Assembly: GCF_000014425.1 (NCBI RefSeq) | Contig: NC_008530.1 | Location: 744,001 to 808,000 of the forward strand | DNA length: 64,000 nucleotides | Direction of reading: 5' to 3' | Origin: Lactobacillus gasseri ATCC 33323 = JCM 1131 | Lineage (GTDB): Bacteria; Bacillota; Bacilli; Lactobacillales; Lactobacillaceae | Shown here: in pieces, positions 16,600 through 26,597 of the stretch | Numbering within the stretch: position 1 is the first letter of the stretch | How the letters are laid out: each line of letters opens with the position of its first letter | Position numbers and translations under genes: made by a program | Notes under the pieces: generated by a model | What the model was told of the DNA's origin: nothing | Seen by the model: the letters and a program-made list of their open reading frames with translations, nothing else | Database searches by the model: none

Positions 16600-19500
16600 G
16601 TGCCACTACAACAATTAGTTTTAAATGGGTTTAAGTCTTTTGCTGATAAGACGACAATTAGATTTAATAATGGTATTACGGGAATCGTTGGTCCAAATGG
16701 TAGTGGAAAAAGTAACATTACTGAAGCAATTCGCTGGGTAATGGGTGAAGGTTCTGCCAAATCTTTACGTGGCGAAAATATGAAAGATGTTATTTTCGCT
16801 GGTAGTCAAATGCGTGCGCCGATGAATCATGCTGAAGTTGAGCTGGTTTTTGATAACCGTGACCATCAACTTGCTTCTGATGACGAAGAAGTTGTTGTAA
16901 CTAGAAAAATTTTGCGTAACGGCGAAAGTGATTATCTTTTGAATCATCATCCCGTAAGATTAAAAGATGTTAGGACCCTTTTTATTGAGTCGGGGATGTC
17001 CTCTGACAGTTTGGGTATTATTTCTCAAGGAAAAGTTGACGAGATTCTTAATTCTAAGCCGCAGCAGCGTCGCGGAATTTTTGAAGAAGCAGCTGGTGTG
17101 CTTCATTTTAAGCAACAAAAAGAAACTGCTTTAAAACAATTAGATAAGACCAATGCCAACTTGATTAGAATTAATGATTTAGTTAAGGAATTAGAAGGCA
17201 GAATTGAGCCACTTCATGAGCAAAGTTCTTTAGCCAAGGAATATAAGTTCCAAAAGGAACAATTAGATCATAAGTTGAAACAACTTTTAGGCTTAGAAAT
17301 TGAAAGTCTAAATGAAGAGAAAAAAGATGTTGCTAAAAAAGCAAAGGCTAATCAGGCAATACTTGATAAGTTAGACGATGAAGTTAAGCAGTCGCAGGCT
17401 GACTTAGAAGAAAAACGTAAACAATCAAATGAACGTCATGCTGAAAAAGATGAAAAGCAACAAGAATTATTGTCTTTAACGCAAAAACTTGCTGCCCTTA
17501 ATACTGATCTTCAGATGCATCAACAATCAAGAGAATATGATGTTGCTACCCAGAAAGAATATAATGCGCAGGCTGAAGAATTAAAAGAACGGCAAAAACA
17601 TTTATCTAAGCAACTTACAGCTAATGAAGAAGATCTAAAGAGTCAGAATCAAGTTCTTGCAGAGTTTTTAAAGAAACAAAAGGAATTAAAGCAGGAGCTT
17701 AAACAAGGACCAGAGCAATTAAATAATCAATTAGAGAAAGTTCGATCTGACTATATTCAAACTTTGCAAGATCAGACTAGCAATAATAATGAAATTGTTT
17801 ACCTAAAAAATGAATTGACGCGAAGCCAAAACTCAAGCAATAATCGTCAGCAAGAGGTTGAAGAGCAATTAGCAGCAACGCAAAAAGTTCTTGCAGAACT
17901 AAAGAAACAAGGACATGATCTTGTTTTAAAGCGTCAACAATTAAACGAAACTATTGCGTCCCTTGATCAAAAGATCGCTCAAGCAAGTAAGCTTAAAGAT
18001 CAAAATGAACAAACGTATTTGAGTGTTAGAAATAAGTTACAACAGATTTCTGCACAAGTAGAAGGGCTAAAACGAATTAGAGATCGCCATGAAGGTTATT
18101 ATTACGGAGTTAAATACGTTTTAAACCATCAAAGTGATTTTCATGGAATTGTTGGTGTTATTGGCGAGTTAATTTCTTTCCCAGCTGAATTAGAAGCAGC
18201 CTTATCAACTGCTTTAGGCGGTGGAGCCCAAGATTTAGTAACTATTGACCAGAATAGCGCAAGAGATGCAATTAATTTGCTGAAACAAACTCGAAGCGGG
18301 AGAGCTACCTTTTTACCTCTAGATGGCTTACGTCATAATGAAATTGCAACTTCTACATTAAATTCTCTTCAAAGCATCGAAGGATTTAAAGGCGTGGCAG
18401 CAGATTTAGTAACTGCTAAAACTAAAGTTAATATTTCAAATGCAATTTCCTATCTTTTAGGAAATGTTTTAGTAGTTGATACTATTGATACAGCATTACG
18501 TGTTCAACGCCGAATTGGTCGTTACTATCGGATCGTTACTTTAGACGGAGATATTATTAGTCCCGGTGGAAGTATGACGGGGGGAACGAGAAATACCAGA
18601 AATAATTCTCCACTTGCAACGAATGCAGAAATTGATAAATTAACCAAACAAGTTAAAGTTGGTAAAGAAAAATTTGCTGAATTAGAAGTGACTTTGAATG
18701 AGCTAAATCACAAATTATCTGATTTACAAACTGAATTAGCAGCCAAAAATACTGAATTGAGTTCTTTAAATCAAAAGATTAGTGAACAGACAATTAAGTA
18801 TGAGAATGAAGAAAAGGAAGTAAAGCGGTTAAAACAGTTAAACGATCTACAACAAAAAGCTGAGCTTGAGAAAAAGCAAGAAGAAGCTGAACTTACTGGT
18901 CGTCTTGAAAAGGAACAGACTAAAAAAGTTCAACTTGAAGAGCTAGCTCAAAAACAAAGATCAAAGATGGATCAGTTAAAGCATGATTTGCATGATTTTG
19001 ATGAAGCTTATCAAAAACTTCAGACTAAATTAAGTAACTTAAATTCTGACTTAGCTGTAGTCAAGAACAAGCTTGAAAATCTTAATGCTAAAAAAGCAGA
19101 ATTAGCTGAACAATTGGTAAACACTAATTCTAGACTTAAAGATATTGATGAAAAAATTAAGGCTCTTGCTTTATCTCAGAATGGTCAAAGTGAATCTGAG
19201 ATAGAAGAACAAGTCGCTAAATTAAGTAAAAAGAAAAAGCAGATGCAACAGGCTTTAGCTGAAATAAATCAGGATTTAGGTAAATTTGATGCCCAGATAA
19301 ATAATCTTGATCAAGTAGCAACTAGAAACTATAACTTACGTAAAAACACAGCTGCTGAGCAAGAAGAATATTCTGCAAAACTTGGAGAATTAAAATCTCA
19401 AATTAACCAAAAACTTGGTACGTTGAGTGAAGAGTATTCTTTGACATTTGAAGCAGCTTTGCAGTTGTCTAAGGGACAAAATACAACAGAATTGCGTAAA

Positions 19501-20160
19501 AAGTTAGAACGTGAAGTTCACTTACATAAGATGTCATTAGCAGATATCGGCGAAGTAAATCTGAATGCTATTGAAGAATATGAAGATGTTAAAACTCGGT
19601 ATGATTTCTTAAATGGGCAGCAAACTGACTTATTAAAGGCTAGAAAAGATATTGAGGAATCGATGTCTAAACTGGATGACGAAGTAAAGAATCGCTTTAG
19701 TACAACTTTCCATCAAATAGAAAAGAGCTTTTCAAAGATCTTTCCAATTATGTTTGACGGAGGACATGCAAGATTAGAACTAACTGATCCCAAGAACTTG
19801 CTTGAAACAGGAATTGAGATTATTGCCCAGCCGCCTGGCAAAAAGTCACAAAAATTAACTCTTTTGTCTGGTGGTGAAAGAGCCTTAACTGCTATTACCT
19901 TGCTATTTGCAATGTTACAAGTCAATCCGGTGCCATTCTGTATTTTAGATGAGGTAGAAGCAGCTTTAGATGAAACAAATGTTGATCGCTTTGCTCAATT
20001 CTTGAATCACTATGATATGAAGACTCAGTTTATTGTAATTACTCACCGTCGTGGGACAATGCAAAAGGCAGATAATTTATATGGAATTGTAATGCAGGAA
20101 TCTGGTATTTCAAAGGTTTTATCGGTATCATTAAACGAAATTAAGAAAGAAGTGAATTAG
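16600..20160 (+). CDS. smc: Chromosome segregation ATPase SMC
   Basis: A 1186-residue SMC protein of normal length. Walker A GPNGSGKSN is at residues 31-39. A long coiled coil follows (about 170-500), then the hinge (about 510-670, ending GSMTGGTRN), the return coiled coil (about 680-1010), the signature LSGGERAL near 1089, and Walker B FCILDEVEAALD near 1110. It dimerises and, with ScpAB encoded elsewhere, organises the chromosome. The GTG start follows AAAAGGTGAG. It is followed after two bases by ftsY. Confidence 0.98.
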   Translation: MPLQQLVLNGFKSFADKTTIRFNNGITGIVGPNGSGKSNITEAIRWVMGEGSAKSLRGENMKDVIFAGSQMRAPMNHAEVELVFDNRDHQLASDDEEVVVTRKILRNGESDYLLNHHPVRLKDVRTLFIESGMSSDSLGIISQGKVDEILNSKPQQRRGIFEEAAGVLHFKQQKETALKQLDKTNANLIRINDLVKELEGRIEPLHEQSSLAKEYKFQKEQLDHKLKQLLGLEIESLNEEKKDVAKKAKANQAILDKLDDEVKQSQADLEEKRKQSNERHAEKDEKQQELLSLTQKLAALNTDLQMHQQSREYDVATQKEYNAQAEELKERQKHLSKQLTANEEDLKSQNQVLAEFLKKQKELKQELKQGPEQLNNQLEKVRSDYIQTLQDQTSNNNEIVYLKNELTRSQNSSNNRQQEVEEQLAATQKVLAELKKQGHDLVLKRQQLNETIASLDQKIAQASKLKDQNEQTYLSVRNKLQQISAQVEGLKRIRDRHEGYYYGVKYVLNHQSDFHGIVGVIGELISFPAELEAALSTALGGGAQDLVTIDQNSARDAINLLKQTRSGRATFLPLDGLRHNEIATSTLNSLQSIEGFKGVAADLVTAKTKVNISNAISYLLGNVLVVDTIDTALRVQRRIGRYYRIVTLDGDIISPGGSMTGGTRNTRNNSPLATNAEIDKLTKQVKVGKEKFAELEVTLNELNHKLSDLQTELAAKNTELSSLNQKISEQTIKYENEEKEVKRLKQLNDLQQKAELEKKQEEAELTGRLEKEQTKKVQLEELAQKQRSKMDQLKHDLHDFDEAYQKLQTKLSNLNSDLAVVKNKLENLNAKKAELAEQLVNTNSRLKDIDEKIKALALSQNGQSESEIEEQVAKLSKKKKQMQQALAEINQDLGKFDAQINNLDQVATRNYNLRKNTAAEQEEYSAKLGELKSQINQKLGTLSEEYSLTFEAALQLSKGQNTTELRKKLEREVHLHKMSLADIGEVNLNAIEEYEDVKTRYDFLNGQQTDLLKARKDIEESMSKLDDEVKNRFSTTFHQIEKSFSKIFPIMFDGGHARLELTDPKNLLETGIEIIAQPPGKKSQKLTLLSGGERALTAITLLFAMLQVNPVPFCILDEVEAALDETNVDRFAQFLNHYDMKTQFIVITHRRGTMQKADNLYGIVMQESGISKVLSVSLNEIKKEVN

Positions 20161-20162
20161 CA

Positions 20163-21512
20163 GTGGGATTATTTGATAAGATTAAAAAATCTCTTTTTGG
20201 TCATAAGGATGAAGACCAAGAAGAGAAAGAAGAACATAAAGTAGATGAAGAAGCGACTAAGGAAACTCAAGATTCTGAAATAAATACTGAAACTGAAGTA
20301 TCTGAAAATGAGTCAGACCTGGCTTCAAAAGAAACTAATAAGACCGATAAAGAAGAAACTGAAAGCTCTGACGAAACTCCTGGCTGGAGTGATGCTGGTA
20401 GTGCTTTTGAAGAAAGTCAAAATGAAGTAGCAGAAAAAACAGCCGAAGCTGAAGATACTTCCTCAGAAGAAGAGCAAAAATCTGAAGAATATGAAGATAA
20501 GATTTCAGAGTCTGAGACAGGAACTGAATTAGCTGCGAATACTGAAGAAGAATCCGATGAAAAAGTAGCTGAAAAAGAAGATGAGCAAGAGCGATATGAT
20601 AAGGGTTTGGAAAAGACGAACCATTCTTTTGGAGCTCGTCTGAATGCATTTTTCGCTAAGTTTAGAACAGTTGATGAAGACTTCTTTGATGACCTTGAAG
20701 ACTTATTGATTGAATCAGATGTCGGTTTTGAAACTGCTGAAGAATTAACCGATTCTTTGAGGGATGAAGCAAAACTTCAAAATGCTAAAAGTCATGACGA
20801 TTTAAAACAAGTCATTGTTGAAAAATTAGTTGATATTTATGACAAGGGCGGCGAAGGCGAAGATTCAAAACTAGCTGATGATCCAGATGCAAAACCAAAT
20901 GTCTACTTGTTTGTAGGGGTTAATGGTGCTGGCAAAACAACGACAATTGGTAAATTGGCTAAGAGAATCAAAGATTCAGGTAAGTCTGTCATGATGGTAG
21001 CAGCCGATACTTTTAGAGCTGGTGCTGTAGAGCAATTAGTTGAATGGGGACGACGTGATGGCGTTGAGGTAGTCACTGGACCCGAAAAAGCTGATCCTGC
21101 TTCTGTAGTTTACGATGGTGTTAAAAAAGCTAAAGACAGAGGAATCGACTTTCTATTAGTTGATACAGCTGGTCGTCTTCAAAATAAAGTAAACTTAATG
21201 AGCGAACTTGATAAAATTAAGCGTACAATAAAGAAAATTTTGCCAGATCAACCTAATGAAGTTCTTTTGGTTCTTGACGGTTCAACTGGTCAAAACGCAT
21301 TGCTTCAAGCAAAAGATTTTGATAAAACTACAAAACTTACGGGTCTAGTTTTAACCAAGCTTGATGGTTCATCTAAAGGTGGAGTAGTTTTAGCGATTAG
21401 AAATGAAATGGATTTACCAGTTAAATTAGTTGGTTTAGGAGAAAAGGTTGATGATTTAGCAAACTTTGACGCAGAAAAATTTGCAATCGGTCTCTTCCAA
21501 GGATTAATCTAA
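20163..21512 (+). CDS. ftsY: Signal recognition particle receptor FtsY
   Basis: A 449-residue SRP receptor GTPase. Residues 15-145 are a highly acidic, repetitive, low-complexity segment rich in Glu, Ser and Thr, which probably makes the protein longer than average. The N domain follows (about 155-230). The G domain has GVNGAGKTT near 251-259, DTAGRLQNK, TKLDGSSKGG, and the closing GLGEKVDDLANFDAEKF. It docks SRP-bound ribosomes to the membrane and pairs with Ffh downstream. The GTG start is two bases after the smc stop, so it is probably translationally coupled. Confidence 0.97.
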   Translation: MGLFDKIKKSLFGHKDEDQEEKEEHKVDEEATKETQDSEINTETEVSENESDLASKETNKTDKEETESSDETPGWSDAGSAFEESQNEVAEKTAEAEDTSSEEEQKSEEYEDKISESETGTELAANTEEESDEKVAEKEDEQERYDKGLEKTNHSFGARLNAFFAKFRTVDEDFFDDLEDLLIESDVGFETAEELTDSLRDEAKLQNAKSHDDLKQVIVEKLVDIYDKGGEGEDSKLADDPDAKPNVYLFVGVNGAGKTTTIGKLAKRIKDSGKSVMMVAADTFRAGAVEQLVEWGRRDGVEVVTGPEKADPASVVYDGVKKAKDRGIDFLLVDTAGRLQNKVNLMSELDKIKRTIKKILPDQPNEVLLVLDGSTGQNALLQAKDFDKTTKLTGLVLTKLDGSSKGGVVLAIRNEMDLPVKLVGLGEKVDDLANFDAEKFAIGLFQGLI

Positions 21513-21551
21513 TCATAGGTGAAGCTATAAGTAATATAAAAGGAGTAAATA

Positions 21552-22976
21552 ATGAAGCATTTAAGTGCATGTACAACTATCTTAGTTGGTAAAAAAGCCT
21601 CAATTGATGGCTCAGTAATGATTTCACGTAATGATGATACAGCAGGTGCAATTACACCACAAAAATTTATTATTGAACCAGCTGCTCATGGTGAAAAAGG
21701 ACGTAAAATTAAGTCTTGGCTTAATAAATTTGAAATGGATCTTCCCGAAGATGCTCAACGAGTACCAGCTGTTCCAAACGTTGACTATAAAAAATTAGGT
21801 TACTATGACGAAAGCGGTATTAATCAAAAAAATGTCGCCATGTCATGTACTGAATCAACTTATGGTAATGAAAGAACTTTAGCCTTTGATCCATTAGTTA
21901 AAGATGGCTTAGATGAAGATTGTATGCAAACTGTAGTTTTACCATACATTGATTCTGCTAGAGACGGTGTTAAGCGTCTTGGTGTTTTAATTAAGAAATA
22001 TGGATCTCCTGCTGGGAACTCAGTTTTATTTGGTGATAAAGATGAAATCTGGTACATGGAAATTGTTACTGGTCACCACTGGGTTGCTCAACGTATTCCA
22101 GATGATTGTTATGCAGCAACAGGTAACCGTGTAGCTATCCAACAAGTTAATTTTGATGATCCTGATAACTTTATGTGGAGTGAAGGAATTCAAGAATTTG
22201 TTGAAAAGCACCACTTAAATCCTGACCACGAAGGTTGGAATTTCCGTCATATTTTTGGAACATATACTGAACAAGACCGTCACTACAACACTAGTCGTCA
22301 ATGGTATATTCAAAAACTTTTCAACCCAGAAATTGAACAAGATCCTGAAGATCCAGATATTCCTTTCATTAGAAAAGCTTCTAAGAAATTAGCTAAAGAA
22401 GATATTGAATTTGCACTAGGTTCTCATTATCAAGATACGCCATTTGATCCATTTGGTCATGGAACTGAAGAAGAAAAGCACCGTTACCGTCCAATTGGAT
22501 TAAACAGAACTCAAAACTCACATATCTTGCAAATTAGAAGTGATGTTCCTGAAGAAATGGCGGGTATTATGTGGTTATGTATTGGTGGACCAACATTTAC
22601 TCCATATATTCCATTCTTTGCTAATATGAATGAAACTGATCCATCATTTAACAATACTTCAATGACTTACAACAAAGAAGATGCTTGGTGGTATTACAAG
22701 TCTCTTGCTGCTTTGGTTGAAAGTCATTATCCACAATTTGTTCAACTTGACACTAAATACCTTGAAGAACTTAACCGTTATTACCGCGGTAGAGTTGAAG
22801 AGATTATTGAGAATGCCCAAGGTTTGAATGGTGAAAAATTAACTGACTACTTAACTCGTGAGAATCAAAAGACTGTTGCTCATACTAAGAAAGACAGTGA
22901 AGAATTGATGGGTCAAATGTTCACGGATGCTATTAAGATGTCTAAGTTAACATTTAAGATGGATCCAAATCTATAA
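21552..22976 (+). CDS. pepD: Dipeptidase of family C69 (PepD-like)
   Basis: A 474-residue N-terminal-nucleophile peptidase. MKHLSACTTILVGK places the predicted catalytic Cys at residue 7, followed by DGSVMISRNDD, the family C69 pattern. No signal peptide is seen, so it is cytosolic. It hydrolyses dipeptides, fitting the peptide import by the opp locus upstream (functional inference). The RBS AAAAGGAG lies eight bases before the ATG. A long hairpin terminator follows. Lactobacilli carry several PepD paralogues, so the letter suffix is not assigned. Confidence 0.9.
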   Translation: MKHLSACTTILVGKKASIDGSVMISRNDDTAGAITPQKFIIEPAAHGEKGRKIKSWLNKFEMDLPEDAQRVPAVPNVDYKKLGYYDESGINQKNVAMSCTESTYGNERTLAFDPLVKDGLDEDCMQTVVLPYIDSARDGVKRLGVLIKKYGSPAGNSVLFGDKDEIWYMEIVTGHHWVAQRIPDDCYAATGNRVAIQQVNFDDPDNFMWSEGIQEFVEKHHLNPDHEGWNFRHIFGTYTEQDRHYNTSRQWYIQKLFNPEIEQDPEDPDIPFIRKASKKLAKEDIEFALGSHYQDTPFDPFGHGTEEEKHRYRPIGLNRTQNSHILQIRSDVPEEMAGIMWLCIGGPTFTPYIPFFANMNETDPSFNNTSMTYNKEDAWWYYKSLAALVESHYPQFVQLDTKYLEELNRYYRGRVEEIIENAQGLNGEKLTDYLTRENQKTVAHTKKDSEELMGQMFTDAIKMSKLTFKMDPNL

Positions 22977-22993
22977 TTTTAGATCATTAGCTA

Positions 22994-23033
22994 AAGAAGG
23001 TTAGGCGATAATAGGTGCCTAACCTTCTTTTTT
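22994..23033 (+). terminator. Terminator of pepD
   Basis: AAGAAGGTTAGGC pairs with GCCTAACCTTCTT (13 bp), followed by six T residues. Confidence 0.92.
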
Positions 23034-23097
23034 GAAAGAAATAAGCTAAAAGTTGATTTAAAAGTACATTGCTTTTATTTTAGAAAAACATTTTTTT

Positions 23098-23106
23098 TGC
23101 TATACT
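23098..23106 (+). promoter_or_regulatory. Extended -10 of the ylxM-ffh operon
   Basis: TGC followed by TATACT lies 18 bases before ylxM. No good -35 is visible in the preceding A/T-rich run. Confidence 0.45.
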
Positions 23107-23124
23107 TGTTCAAGGTGAGGCAAA

Positions 23125-23466
23125 ATGGATGAACTTGAAAAAAATGAAAGATTAGGCGACTTATTTGCTTACTATGGTCCATTATTAACTAAGGGCCAGC
23201 AAGATTATTTTGAGGATTATTATTATAATGATCTATCTTTAGGTGAAATTGCTGATAATCACCATGTCTCTCGTCAAGCTGTTTATGATAATTTAAAACG
23301 AAGCAGTAAGGCTTTAGAAAAGTATGAAGATAAACTTCATATGAAACGTGATTATACCAGAATAGAAGAAAAAATTACTGAAGCAGTGTATGAACTTGAA
23401 CATGGCAAAATTAACCGAGCTCAGATTGAACTTTTAAAATTATTAAAACAAATGGGAGTAGAATAG
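23125..23466 (+). CDS. ylxM: Putative DNA-binding protein YlxM
   Basis: A 113-residue UPF0122 family protein. A sigma-70 region-4-like helix-turn-helix is visible in LSLGEIADNHHVSRQAVYDNLKRS (about residues 35-58). It is encoded directly upstream of ffh in most Firmicutes. In streptococci the homologue has been linked to SRP function, so a role in SRP assembly or regulation is likely. The stop is two bases before the ffh start. Confidence 0.93.
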   Translation: MDELEKNERLGDLFAYYGPLLTKGQQDYFEDYYYNDLSLGEIADNHHVSRQAVYDNLKRSSKALEKYEDKLHMKRDYTRIEEKITEAVYELEHGKINRAQIELLKLLKQMGVE

Positions 23467-23467
23467 T

Positions 23468-24898
23468 ATGGCTTTTGAAAATTTAAGTGAAAGACTTCAA
23501 AAAGCATTAAAAAATTTAACAGGTAAAGGGAAAATTTCTGAAGCTGATATTAACGATGCAAGTCGTGAAATTCGATTGGCTTTACTAGAAGCAGATGTTA
23601 ACTTCAAAGTTGTAAAAGACTTTATTAAAAAGATTAAGAAAGAAGCTTTAGGTAAAGAAGTTCAAGAAAGCTTAAACCCGGGACAACAAATTATCAAGAT
23701 TGTTGATGACGAGTTAACTAAGATGATGGGAGAAGAGGCTGTTTCTCTTAATAAGTCTCAACATATTCCTACCATTATTATGATGGTTGGTTTGCAAGGT
23801 ACTGGTAAAACTACTACCGTTGGTAAACTTGCAAATTATCTAATGAAAAACGAAAAAGCTCGGCCTTTGTTAATTGCAGGCGACATTTATCGTCCAGCTG
23901 CGATCGATCAGTTAAAGCAAATTGGTCAGCAGTTAAATGTACCAGTTTATAGTGAAGACAATCAAGATGTAGCAGAGATTGTCAAGCATGGTCTTGAAGA
24001 AGCAGATAAGAATAAAAATGATTATGTCTTAATTGATACGGCTGGTCGTCTTGAAATTGATGAACAGTTAATGGATGAATTAAAACGTGTAACAGCTGTT
24101 GCTCATCCAGATAATACTTTACTTGTTGTTGATGCAATGACCGGTCAAGCAGCTACTCAAGTTGCTGAAGGATTTAATAATGATTTAGATTTAACTGGTA
24201 TTATCTTAACTAAACTTGATGGTGATACTCGTGGTGGTGCAGCTCTTTCAATTCGTGCTGTTACTGGGCTACCGATTATCTTTACTGGACAAGGTGAAAA
24301 ATTAACTGATCTTTCAACTTTCCACCCTGATCGAATGGCGTCACGTATCTTAGGTATGGGGGATATGCTGACCTTAATTGAAAAGGCCCAACAAGACTAT
24401 GACGCTAAAGAAGCCGAAAAAATGGCTGAGAAGATGCGTGAAAATACCTTTGATTTCAATGACTTCATTGATCAAATGGATCAAGTGCAGAAGATGGGCC
24501 CATTAGATCAAATTATTAAAATGATTCCCGGCTTAGGAAATAACCCTGCTTTAAAGAATATCCAAATTCCAGAAAAACAAATTTCTCATATTAAAGCTAT
24601 TGTTTACTCAATGACTCCTGAAGAGCGTGAAAATCCTGATATTCTTAATCCATCAAGAAGACGCAGAATTGCTGCTGGTTCTGGTAGATCAATTGCCGAA
24701 GTTAACCGCATGATTAAACAATTTAAGCAATCAAAAGAAATGATGCAAAAGATGACTAAGGGAGATATGGGCGAATTTGCTAATTTGCCAGGCATGAATT
24801 CACCAATGGGTAAGATGGCAATGAGATCAATGAATAAACGTTTTAAGAAAAATAAAAAGAAGCGCATGAAGAAGATTAAACGCTATCGCTCAAAATAA
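23468..24898 (+). CDS. ffh: Signal recognition particle protein Ffh
   Basis: A 476-residue SRP54-type GTPase. The N domain (about 1-90) precedes the G domain with GLQGTGKTTT (near 108-117), GDIYRPAAIDQL, DTAGRLEID and TKLDGDTRGGAA. The methionine-rich M domain (about 300-445) binds SRP RNA and signal sequences, and a very basic tail ends the protein. It partners with FtsY encoded just upstream. The SRP RNA gene itself is not in this window. Confidence 0.98.
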   Translation: MAFENLSERLQKALKNLTGKGKISEADINDASREIRLALLEADVNFKVVKDFIKKIKKEALGKEVQESLNPGQQIIKIVDDELTKMMGEEAVSLNKSQHIPTIIMMVGLQGTGKTTTVGKLANYLMKNEKARPLLIAGDIYRPAAIDQLKQIGQQLNVPVYSEDNQDVAEIVKHGLEEADKNKNDYVLIDTAGRLEIDEQLMDELKRVTAVAHPDNTLLVVDAMTGQAATQVAEGFNNDLDLTGIILTKLDGDTRGGAALSIRAVTGLPIIFTGQGEKLTDLSTFHPDRMASRILGMGDMLTLIEKAQQDYDAKEAEKMAEKMRENTFDFNDFIDQMDQVQKMGPLDQIIKMIPGLGNNPALKNIQIPEKQISHIKAIVYSMTPEERENPDILNPSRRRRIAAGSGRSIAEVNRMIKQFKQSKEMMQKMTKGDMGEFANLPGMNSPMGKMAMRSMNKRFKKNKKKRMKKIKRYRSK

Positions 24899-24922
24899 TT
24901 TTTAACTGTTAAGGAAAAACAC

Positions 24923-24951
24923 TTTACACTTATTTGGCTTTATGCTATATT
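24923..24951 (+). promoter_or_regulatory. rpsP promoter
   Basis: TTTACA and TATATT are separated by 17 bases, with TGC before the -10 (extended). It lies 34 bases before the rpsP start, so rpsP can be transcribed independently of ffh. Confidence 0.75.
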
Positions 24952-24984
24952 ATTTAAGTCAAGAAATTTAGGAGGAATTAATTA

Positions 24985-25257
24985 ATGTCTGTTAAGATTC
25001 GTATGCGCCGTATGGGCTCAAAGAGAAAACCTTTTTATCGTATCGTAGTTGCTGATTCACGTATGCCACGTGATGGTCGTTTCATCGAAGAAGTTGGTTA
25101 CTACAACCCACTTACTAATCCTGATGAAGTTAAGCTTGAAGAAGACAAGATTTTTGAATGGCTTGAAAAAGGTGCTCAACCATCAGATACTGTAAGAAGC
25201 TTACTTTCAAAAGCTGGTTTGATGACTAGATACCACGACGCAAAGTACGGTAAGTAA
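24985..25257 (+). CDS. rpsP: Small ribosomal subunit protein bS16
   Basis: A 90-residue basic protein starting with the bS16 pattern [20 protein letters not shown], then [19 protein letters not shown]. The RBS is AGGAGGAA. It is the first gene of the rpsP-rimM-trmD-rplS cluster, with its own promoter upstream and a hairpin downstream that likely reduces read-through into rimM. Confidence 0.98.
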   Translation: MSVKIRMRRMGSKRKPFYRIVVADSRMPRDGRFIEEVGYYNPLTNPDEVKLEEDKIFEWLEKGAQPSDTVRSLLSKAGLMTRYHDAKYGK

Positions 25258-25275
25258 TTTACTATTGCAACTTAG

Positions 25276-25307
25276 AAGTTTGGGAAAGCTTTTCCCAAAC
25301 TTTTTTT
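25276..25307 (+). terminator. Terminator or attenuator between rpsP and rimM
   Basis: AAGTTTGGGAAA pairs with TTTCCCAAACTT, followed by a T run. The hairpin lies inside the conserved rpsP-rimM-trmD-rplS cluster. No promoter is obvious between it and rimM, so partial read-through is expected. Confidence 0.88.
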
Positions 25308-25326
25308 ATTAGAAAGAACAAGTACA

Positions 25327-25848
25327 ATGACTGAGTATTTTGAAGTTGGAAAGATATTATCTCCTCATGGCTTAAAGGGAGAAGTTAAGGTAAATGCGAC
25401 AACTGATTTTCCTGAGGAAAGATTAGCTAATGGGAGCAGATTATTTATTAAGAATAGTGATCAGTACCAAGAATTAATTGTAGATGGTGCGCGTCGTCAT
25501 AAACAGTTTTACTTAGTTAAATTTGAAGAAATTGATGGTATAGATCAAGCTGAAAAAGTTTGTGGTAAAGAATTATATGTAGCAGAAACAGATCAACAAG
25601 AATTACCCGAGGGTAGCTACTATTTCAAAGATATTTTGAATTGCCCAGTCTATGATGCTGAAACTGGTGAAAAGCTTGGAGTTTTAGCAAACATTGAAAC
25701 CCCTGGTGCTAACGATATTTGGGAGATAAAACCAGAACATGGCAAAAGTTTCTGGATTCCAAATATTGAATCAGTCGTTAATAAGGTTGATCTAGCTAAT
25801 AAGAGAATAGAAGTAACTTTACTTGAGGGATTACGAGATGAAAATTAA
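25327..25848 (+). CDS. rimM: Ribosome maturation factor RimM
   Basis: A 173-residue 16S rRNA processing protein. The N-terminal RimM barrel begins EYFEVGKILSPHGLKGEVKV. The C-terminal PRC barrel includes GSYYFKDILNCPVYDAETG and ends IEVTLLEGL. It assists 30S head assembly. The ATG has only a modest RBS (AGAAAGAAC). Its last ten bases overlap trmD. Confidence 0.96.
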   Translation: MTEYFEVGKILSPHGLKGEVKVNATTDFPEERLANGSRLFIKNSDQYQELIVDGARRHKQFYLVKFEEIDGIDQAEKVCGKELYVAETDQQELPEGSYYFKDILNCPVYDAETGEKLGVLANIETPGANDIWEIKPEHGKSFWIPNIESVVNKVDLANKRIEVTLLEGLRDEN

Positions 25849-26560
25849 TGTTTTAACCCTATTCCCAGATATGTTTACGCCTTTGCAAGTATCAATGTTA
25901 GGAAGAGGATTAGAAGATAAAAAATGGGAGTTAAATTTAGTTAATTTCCGCAATTTTACTACAGATGTCCACCATCATGTTGATGACACTCCATATGGAG
26001 GAGGGGCTGGCATGGTGTTACAAATTATGCCGATAAAAAAAGCATTGGATTCTTTAACTAATAAAGGAAAAGTAATTATTACAGCTCCTCAAGGAAAGAC
26101 TTTTAATGAAAAGATGGCGCAAGATTGGTCTAAAGAAGAAAATCTAACATTTATTTGTGGCCACTATGAGGGATTTGATCAAAGAGTATATGACTTAGCT
26201 GATGAAACAGTTTCGATTGGTGATTATGTCCTTACTGGAGGCGAGTTACCAACGATGAGTATGATTGATGCAACTGTACGTTTATTGCCTGGGATTTTAG
26301 GAAATGCTGCTTCCCCAGTTGAAGAAAGTTTTTCTCATGGACTTTTAGAATATCCTCAATATACTCGTCCGGCTGATTTTGAAGGGCAAAAGGTGCCTGA
26401 AGTGTTAACATCTGGAAATCATCAAAAAATTGCTGAATGGCGCCATAAAGAAGCATTACGTGCAACCTATCTTCATCGTCCAGATATGTTAGCTGAACGA
26501 ATACTAACAGATGAAGAAAAGAAGATGCTTGAAGAAATTAAACTTGAAAAAGAGAATTAG
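25838..26560 (+). CDS. trmD: tRNA (guanine-N1-)-methyltransferase TrmD
   Basis: A 240-residue SPOUT methyltransferase that makes m1G37 in tRNAs and so protects the reading frame. Visible motifs are KINVLTLFPDMF at the start, DDTPYGGGAGMV near residue 48, and the knotted SAM site with GHYEGFDQRV, SIGDYVLTGGE and LLPGILGN. The ATG at 25838 overlaps the rimM stop. An in-frame TTG at 25823 is less likely because the RBS (GGGATTACGAG) favours the ATG. Confidence 0.97.
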   Translation: MKINVLTLFPDMFTPLQVSMLGRGLEDKKWELNLVNFRNFTTDVHHHVDDTPYGGGAGMVLQIMPIKKALDSLTNKGKVIITAPQGKTFNEKMAQDWSKEENLTFICGHYEGFDQRVYDLADETVSIGDYVLTGGELPTMSMIDATVRLLPGILGNAASPVEESFSHGLLEYPQYTRPADFEGQKVPEVLTSGNHQKIAEWRHKEALRATYLHRPDMLAERILTDEEKKMLEEIKLEKEN

Positions 26561-26562
26561 TA

Positions 26563-26591
26563 TTTACAAGTTTTTTTCTATTTGGTAAACT
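26563..26591 (+). promoter_or_regulatory. rplS promoter
   Basis: TTTACA and TAAACT are separated by 17 bases. The element lies just after the trmD stop and predicts a transcript start near 26598, at the foot of the leader hairpin. Confidence 0.7.
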
Positions 26592-26597
26592 AGTCGT

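Noticed and set aside
20335-20649. 104-codon minus-strand frame opposite ftsY
   Set aside because: It mirrors the repetitive acidic (GAA/GAG-rich) ftsY N-terminus, giving a Leu/Phe/His-rich product with no RBS or known motif.
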